Shown here piece by piece: positions 59,001-64,000 of a stretch of 64,000 nt of DNA (its first letter is position 1; every line of letters starts with the position of its first letter). A model generated the notes under the pieces. It had not been told where the DNA came from and ran no database searches. It saw only the letters and a program-made list of their open reading frames with translations. The translations under genes were made by a program, and so were the position numbers. Source of the DNA: Heterobasidion occidentale (Eukaryota; Basidiomycota; Agaricomycetes; Russulales; Bondarzewiaceae); contig JBCAQO010000003.1 of NCBI GenBank assembly GCA_039111635.1, positions 682,001 to 746,000 of the forward strand. The letters are read 5' to 3'.

Positions 59001-62000
59001 CGAACACGAACTCGAAGCTGCACGACAGCAGCTGGTACACGGACAGGTTCTTGAGCACCCTCAAGCAGTACCGCAAGGGGCCGTTGGTGTACACCACGAA
59101 GACCATCAAGGCGTCGGCCGAGGACGAGGACAGTCCGAGGTGAGTCTCGGTGCTCGAGCCGTCGCTGGCTTTGAGTTTGCTAATTGCTGCTGCTGCCGCC
59201 CGAAGGACGTGGGCGATCTACGAAGGCAACCTCTACGACCTCACGGACTACTTTTACACCATCACGCAGCACTCGGGCGACACGACCTCGTACACGTTCC
59301 TCGACAGCGACATCACGGACATCTTCCAGCAGCAGCCGGGCCAGGACATCACGAAGCCGCTGAACAAGGTGCTCGCGAGCATGGACACGACGACGCGCGA
59401 CCAGAACTTCTACTGCCTCAACAACGTGTTCTACGTCGGCAAGACGGACTTCCGCAAGTCCGCGAGATGCCAGGCGAACAACTACATCCTCCTCGTGGCG
59501 TCGATCATCCTCGTGGCGTCCATGGCGGTCAAGTGTGCGTGATCCCGCTCTGGCCAGCCCTTCGCGTTCGTCTGATGTCTGATCTGATTTCCTTTTTTTT
59601 TTGCAGTCTTGGCGGCTCTGCAGCTCGGCGGGAAGCGCAACCCGGAGATGTTGGACAAGTTCGTCATCTGCCAGGTGCCGTGCTACACCGAGGGCGAGGA
59701 CTCGCTGCGCAAGACGATCGACTCGCTCGCGAACCTCAACTACGACGACAAGCGCAAGCTGCTCTTCATGATCTGCGACGGCAACATCATCGGGAGCGGC
59801 AACGACCGCACCACGCCGCGCATCGTGCTGGACATCCTCGGCGTCGATCCGAAGCTCGATCCCGAGCCCCTGCTGTTCAAGTCGATCGGCGAGGGCTCGA
59901 AGCAGCTGAACTACGGCAAGGTATACTCTGGCCTGTATGAGTTCCAAGGCCACGTCGTCCCGTGAGTGATCGAGTCAGGCCGGGCTCGGTCGAACGGTCG
60001 CTCATTCCGCCTTTTTTTCACGGTCGCGTGCAGGTACATGGTCATCGTGAAGGTCGGGAAGCCCACGGAGCGGTCGAAGCCTGGCAATCGCGGAAAGCGC
60101 GACAGTCAGATCTTGCTGATGCACTACCTGAACAAGGTCCACTTCGACAGTCCCATGACGCCGCTGGAGTTGGAGATATACCACCAGATGCGTAACGTCA
60201 TTGGGATCGACCCTGCGTTCTACGAGTATATCTTCACTGTCGATGCCGATACGGTGCGTGTATATTCGTCGCTGCGTTAGATGCAGTTATTTATGGGCCA
60301 TTGTAGACGGTCACGCCAGATTCTCTGAACCGTCTGGTGGCTTCTACTGCGGACGATTCGAGCATCATCGGTATCTGTGGTGAGACCAGGTTAGAGAACG
60401 AGGAAGGTTCTTGGTGGACTATGATCCAGGTATGCTCGACATATGCGCGTCTAGAAGTGCACACTCACCTCGCAATCAAAACAGGTCTACGAGTATTACA
60501 TCTCGCATCATCTGTCGAAGGCTTTCGAGAGCTTGTTCGGCTCCGTCACTTGCTTGCCTGGTTGTTTCTCCATGTACCGCATCCGTACCGCTGACAAGGG
60601 CCGTCCCATCATCATCTCGAACCGGATCATCGACGAGTACTCCGAGCCCAACGTGGACACGCTGCACAAGAAGAACCTGCTCTCGCTCGGCGAAGATCGT
60701 TTCCTCACGACGCTGCTCATGAAGCATTTCCCGACGTTCAAGACCAAGTTCACCCCGGATGCCCTCGCGCACACCGTGGCGCCCGAGTCCTGGCGCGTGC
60801 TGCTGTCCCAGCGTCGTCGGTGGATCAACTCGACGGTGCACAACCTGTGCGAGCTCGTTCTCCTCCCTGAGCTGTTCGGCTTCTGCTGCTTCTCGATGCG
60901 ATTCTTCGTGTTCATCGATCTCCTGGGTACTTTGGTGCGTTTGGCTTTCTTTCGGCGCGATGATTTTTGAGTCTCATGTTGTGCATTTGCAGATCCTTCC
61001 CGCGACTGTCGTTTACGTGAGTCCATCCGATGGTTCTCCTTGATGGACGTGTCGGCTGAATGACGGTCGCGATACGCAGTTGGTATACCTGATTGTCACC
61101 GTCGCCACTGGCAAAGCCGCCCTCCCACTTATCTCTATCATTATGATTGCTGCGGTATACGGCTTGCAGGTCAGTGTCTCGCTTTCGTCTCCAACCTCAA
61201 AGCGGCTAAATTCAATGTTTCTTCAGGCGCTCATCTTTATCGTCAAACGAGAATTCATGTTGGTTGGTTGGATGGTGGTTTATATCATCTCGTACGTCGC
61301 CGTGGTATCTGCCTACTCTGCATCCTCACATTGGTTCCTAGATATCCGGTGTACAGTTTCTTGCTTCCTGTGTATTCGTTCTGGTGCATGGACGACTTTG
61401 GTTGGGGTAACACTCGCTTAGTCATCGGTGAAGGCAACAGCAAGAAAATTATCATGAACGAGGACGAAAAGTTCGACGACTCGATGATTCCGCTCAAGAA
61501 ATTCAGCGGTAAGGATTTCCTGGCTGGTTCTTTTATTCTGGCTGACGTTTGTTCAGAATACGAAGCGGAGGCTTGGGAGACCGGCTCCCATCGCTCGGGT
61601 GAGACGGGCTACACCAAGGCGCGTTCACGGGCACCTGCTTCGCAGCCAGAGTCGCCTCGCAGCTACATGCACGCGTCCCAATCAGGCGATTTCTACCGGG
61701 ACACGAACGCGATGCAGTCCAACAAGGACCTTCGCAGCCAAGTATCTCACAGCAATCTTTCGCATCACGGTGGGCAGCAGGCGATGTCGCAGTACGGCGG
61801 GGGCATGCCTCAGCTGCCGTTCATGCCTTTCGGTACGGGATACGCAGGGTCGGCTAACGGCTCCGAGTACGGAGGCCAGATGCCCATGGCGATGGCGATG
61901 CCTTACCAGCACTCTGGGAGCGTGTACGGGATGATGCCGAATGGCCCTCGCAACACCATGATGACCAACTATAACATGTTCGGAGGCGGTATGGGTATGG

Positions 62001-62377
62001 GAGGCATGTCACCTGCGCCTTCTGTGACAGGCGTGGCCCCGGCTGGACCGTCCATGGGCATGCAGCAACGGCCGATGTCGACGTTCTCGATGGCGACATC
62101 TGTGAATCCGTTCGCAGGGCCCAGTATGAGCACGGATCCATCGGACGAGGAGCTCACCCAGGCGCTGCGCAATTACCTGAGTACGCAAGACTTGATGACT
62201 GTTACGAAGAAGTGAGTGCTCTGCCGCGCCCGTCTCGAACCTGCATGCTGATCAAGTGCCATCGCGCGTACCAGAACCGCACGCGAGGCCATCATGGCCC
62301 GCTTCCCGAAGGCGGACCTGACGTCTCGCAAAGCGTTTTTGAACGAGTCGATCGACAAGATCCTCTCTGAATCTTAG
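56082..62377 (+). CDS. chitin synthase with myosin motor-like head, copy 2 (5' end lost in the gap)
   Basis: This is the same gene as at 20,524-27,229, here starting within intron 1, so exon 1 (about 122 residues) is missing. The P-loop [10 protein letters not shown] is the first coding block. The membrane, cytochrome b5-like, catalytic (EDR and QRRRW motifs) and DEK_C parts are all present; stop 62,375-62,377. The frame breaks near 56,243 (CACCCCCTCC where copy 1 has CACTCCCCTCC, one base fewer), but it is intact at the two places where copy 1 is broken (ATCATCGG near 60,368; ATCATCTCG near 61,288). Replacements are few and mild (for example Val to Ile near 58,100 and Thr to Ala near 58,862). 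This looks allelic rather than a diverging paralogue. Confidence 0.9.
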
Positions 62378-62880
62378 AGCCTCCTTCGCATCTTTACCAT
62401 GCCTCATGTTATCCTCCCGCTGCATCCATCATGTCCACGTCTCCCTTTGCATCGTACATCAGCCTATCTTAGCCCAGTCATGGATTGTGTCGTCGACCCG
62501 TTCCGAACACTCTCTTCTACCCGCATAGTAGTAATACGCCTACGTTCATACATTCTCGGACCCTCTTCGTCGTGTCGCTCGTTCTTCTTACCGGTCTGGA
62601 CTTGACGTTTTTTTTCTCTCGTTTTGACATTATCTCGTGGTCAGTCGCTGTAGTACTTTTTGCTCACGGACAATGAATAATAGATATAGTCGATGAAGGC
62701 ATAACTGAGGCCTGAGGCCTGATCTTTGGTCTGAGGGAGCTCGGGCCTGCTTGATCGCTTCGGCTCGAGGCTGACGCAAGAAAATCTCGATCAACTCCGG
62801 CATCCACGAATGGCAATACTGCGCTGCTCCATGAGCACCCTCTTTCCCCACATCTTTCTTCATCTCCTCCACTAGTGAGG

Positions 62881-64000
62881 ATGCCTGGCCCAGCCATCTA
62901 TGTCGTGGTAGCCGTGAGCACCGCCGTAGCTGTCGTAGCTTTCAAACAAGTAAGCGCACGCTCTGGCTATCCGCATCGTAATCTGATGGTGTATCGGTAA
63001 CGGTCTTCCAGTTTGTCTATGATCCTCACTTGCGGCCAAAGCTGGCAGCATGGAAGGAAAACATAGCAGAGCAGCGTAGGGCGAGGGCGCAGCGCCGGAG
63101 ACAGAGTGCGGCGCCGGTTTCTGTTTCTGCACACCGGTCTGGCCCCGATTCTTCAGACGACGACGGCGATGCGCTCCTTGTATACGGCGAGCGGAACTTA
63201 TCCAGGCGAAGACCTTCACTTGGTTCTGAATACTCGAGTTCTCCGATCGAACTGGAGCAGCTGGTCTCCAGAGAGGTCGATCAGTGGAGGAGCAATGTCG
63301 ACATGAACCGGGACCAGTCGGGGCTCAGGTTGAGGCATAGGAGGGTCTCCGACACAGGAACGACAACGAGCACAGCAAACTTCATGGATGATGTGAGTGC
63401 ATGGTATATGCAGGCATGTTTGTCTGGCTGATCCATGCTGGGGACATCGTTATAGCACATACACGATCCCATATCTGTTCAGCCTATAAAGCCGATCTCT
63501 GCACAAAGAACACCAGACATCATCTTCGAACAACCACAGTCTCCATTATTGCATCCGCAACTACCGCCATCGCCTCCCAGCACGCTGCGCAGCATCCAAG
63601 CGCTTACGATCCCGCTCAATGAGCGCTCTCTATCATCGCCCTTCGAGCTTGGCTCTGTGTCCGCCAGCCCCATGTCAACTGCGACCACCACATGGCAAAC
63701 TGCGGACGCATTCACCACGCCATCTGTGACCATCAGGAGCATTTCCGACTCGCATCGCTCCCCGTCCTCGCGCGCCTCGAGTCCGGACTCCGATCTGCTC
63801 GCATCCTCGCTGTTCACAGGCATGTCTGACTATCACACGCCTCCTGCCGGCTCACCTCCGCTATCCTCGCCACGCGGCGCGGCCTCGCCCACGTTGTCGT
63901 CTCCACGCATCAGCGTCGACGTCCTCTCTGCGCGCACGTCCCCTTCGATGTCCGCACAGCCGTCCGCTGTTCCGTCGCCATCCTCTTCGCGCGCGGCCTC
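62881..64000 (+). CDS. single-pass membrane protein with Ser-rich tail, copy 2 (cut by window end)
   Basis: This is the counterpart of 27,733-29,074. ATG 62,881 (MPGPAIYVVVAVSTAVAVV), an intron after AFKQ, then FVYDPHLRPKLAAW. Near 63,345 it has GGG and reads on through HRRVSDTGTTTSTANFMDD into the second intron, which confirms that copy 1 lacks a G there. The coding sequence runs off the window in the Ser-rich tail. Function is unknown. Confidence 0.75.

Larger units (their letters stand above)
56082..64000 (+). repeat. right member of the 7.9-kb direct duplication (likely second haplotype)
   Basis: This begins immediately after the N gap and is still homologous at the window end. The coordinate offset to the left copy grows from 35,140 to 35,149, so the net indel is only 9 bases. 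The CTG run in one intron is one unit shorter here than in the left copy (59,186 against 24,047), and another intron has six extra bases (about 61,180). Confidence 0.95.

Noticed and set aside
55933..59143. Two long plus-strand open frames crossing the run of Ns
   Set aside because: Their N-terminal parts come from sequence left of the gap that has no link to chitin synthase; the join is artificial.

Overview
The window is fungal nuclear DNA, most likely from a filamentous basidiomycete (Agaricomycetes). Reasons: every recognisable gene is split by many short GT-AG introns of about 50-70 bases; the coding DNA is GC-rich; and the gene set is basidiomycete in character: a chitin synthase with a myosin-like head, a full-size PDR/ABCG transporter, a Plavaka-type transposase, a fungal deaminase-like gene and several agaricomycete-type proteins of unknown function.

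Layout. 1-36,000 is an ordinary gene-dense core: a 5'-partial unknown gene (1-1598, +); a secreted GPI-anchored Ser/Thr-rich protein (-); a Gemin2/SIP1 splicing-assembly factor (-); a PDR-type ABC transporter (-); the CAAX protease Rce1 (-); a large disordered plus membrane protein (-); coatomer beta' COPB2 (+); a class V/VII-type chitin synthase (+); a single-pass membrane protein (+); a Cys-rich unknown (-); a coiled-coil disordered protein (-); and a small 4-exon unknown (-). 36,000-55,981 is an accessory region of lower GC: a Plavaka (CACTA-like) transposase (-), a probable OTT_1508-like deaminase gene (+) convergent with a multigene-family protein (-), pairs of a 15-base direct repeat outside those two genes, then about 8 kb with no convincing gene but with a GC-rich tandem repeat (about 48,050-48,680), an 11-copy minisatellite of about 67 bases (52,480-53,220) with decayed relatives to its left, and a 108-base tandem duplication.

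A 100-N gap (55,982-56,081) is followed by a second, roughly 98-99% identical copy of 20,942-28,851 in the same orientation, carrying the chitin synthase (lacking exon 1 because of the gap) and the start of the membrane-protein gene. Its position right at the gap, the allelic-like SNPs and the reciprocal one-base indels suggest an unpurged second haplotype placed in the scaffold; a true segmental duplication is not excluded.

Many genes, including COPB2, which is essential in yeast, need one-base insertions to read through: four in COPB2, at least four in the ABC transporter, two in chitin synthase copy 1 and one in copy 2. Several sit in short homopolymers. This looks like residual long-read indel error rather than wholesale pseudogenisation, and gene models here should be read with it in mind.

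Functionally, chitin synthase (cell wall), COPB2 (Golgi-ER coat), Rce1 (prenyl-protein maturation in the ER), the GPI-anchored protein and the ABC pump are all secretory or membrane functions, but nothing in the sequence shows that they are co-regulated. I did not find a clearly undescribed system. The best candidates for novelty are the deaminase-like gene with its convergent partner between repeat pairs, the 90-base repeat encoding a 30-residue repeat, and the expanding 67-base minisatellite.
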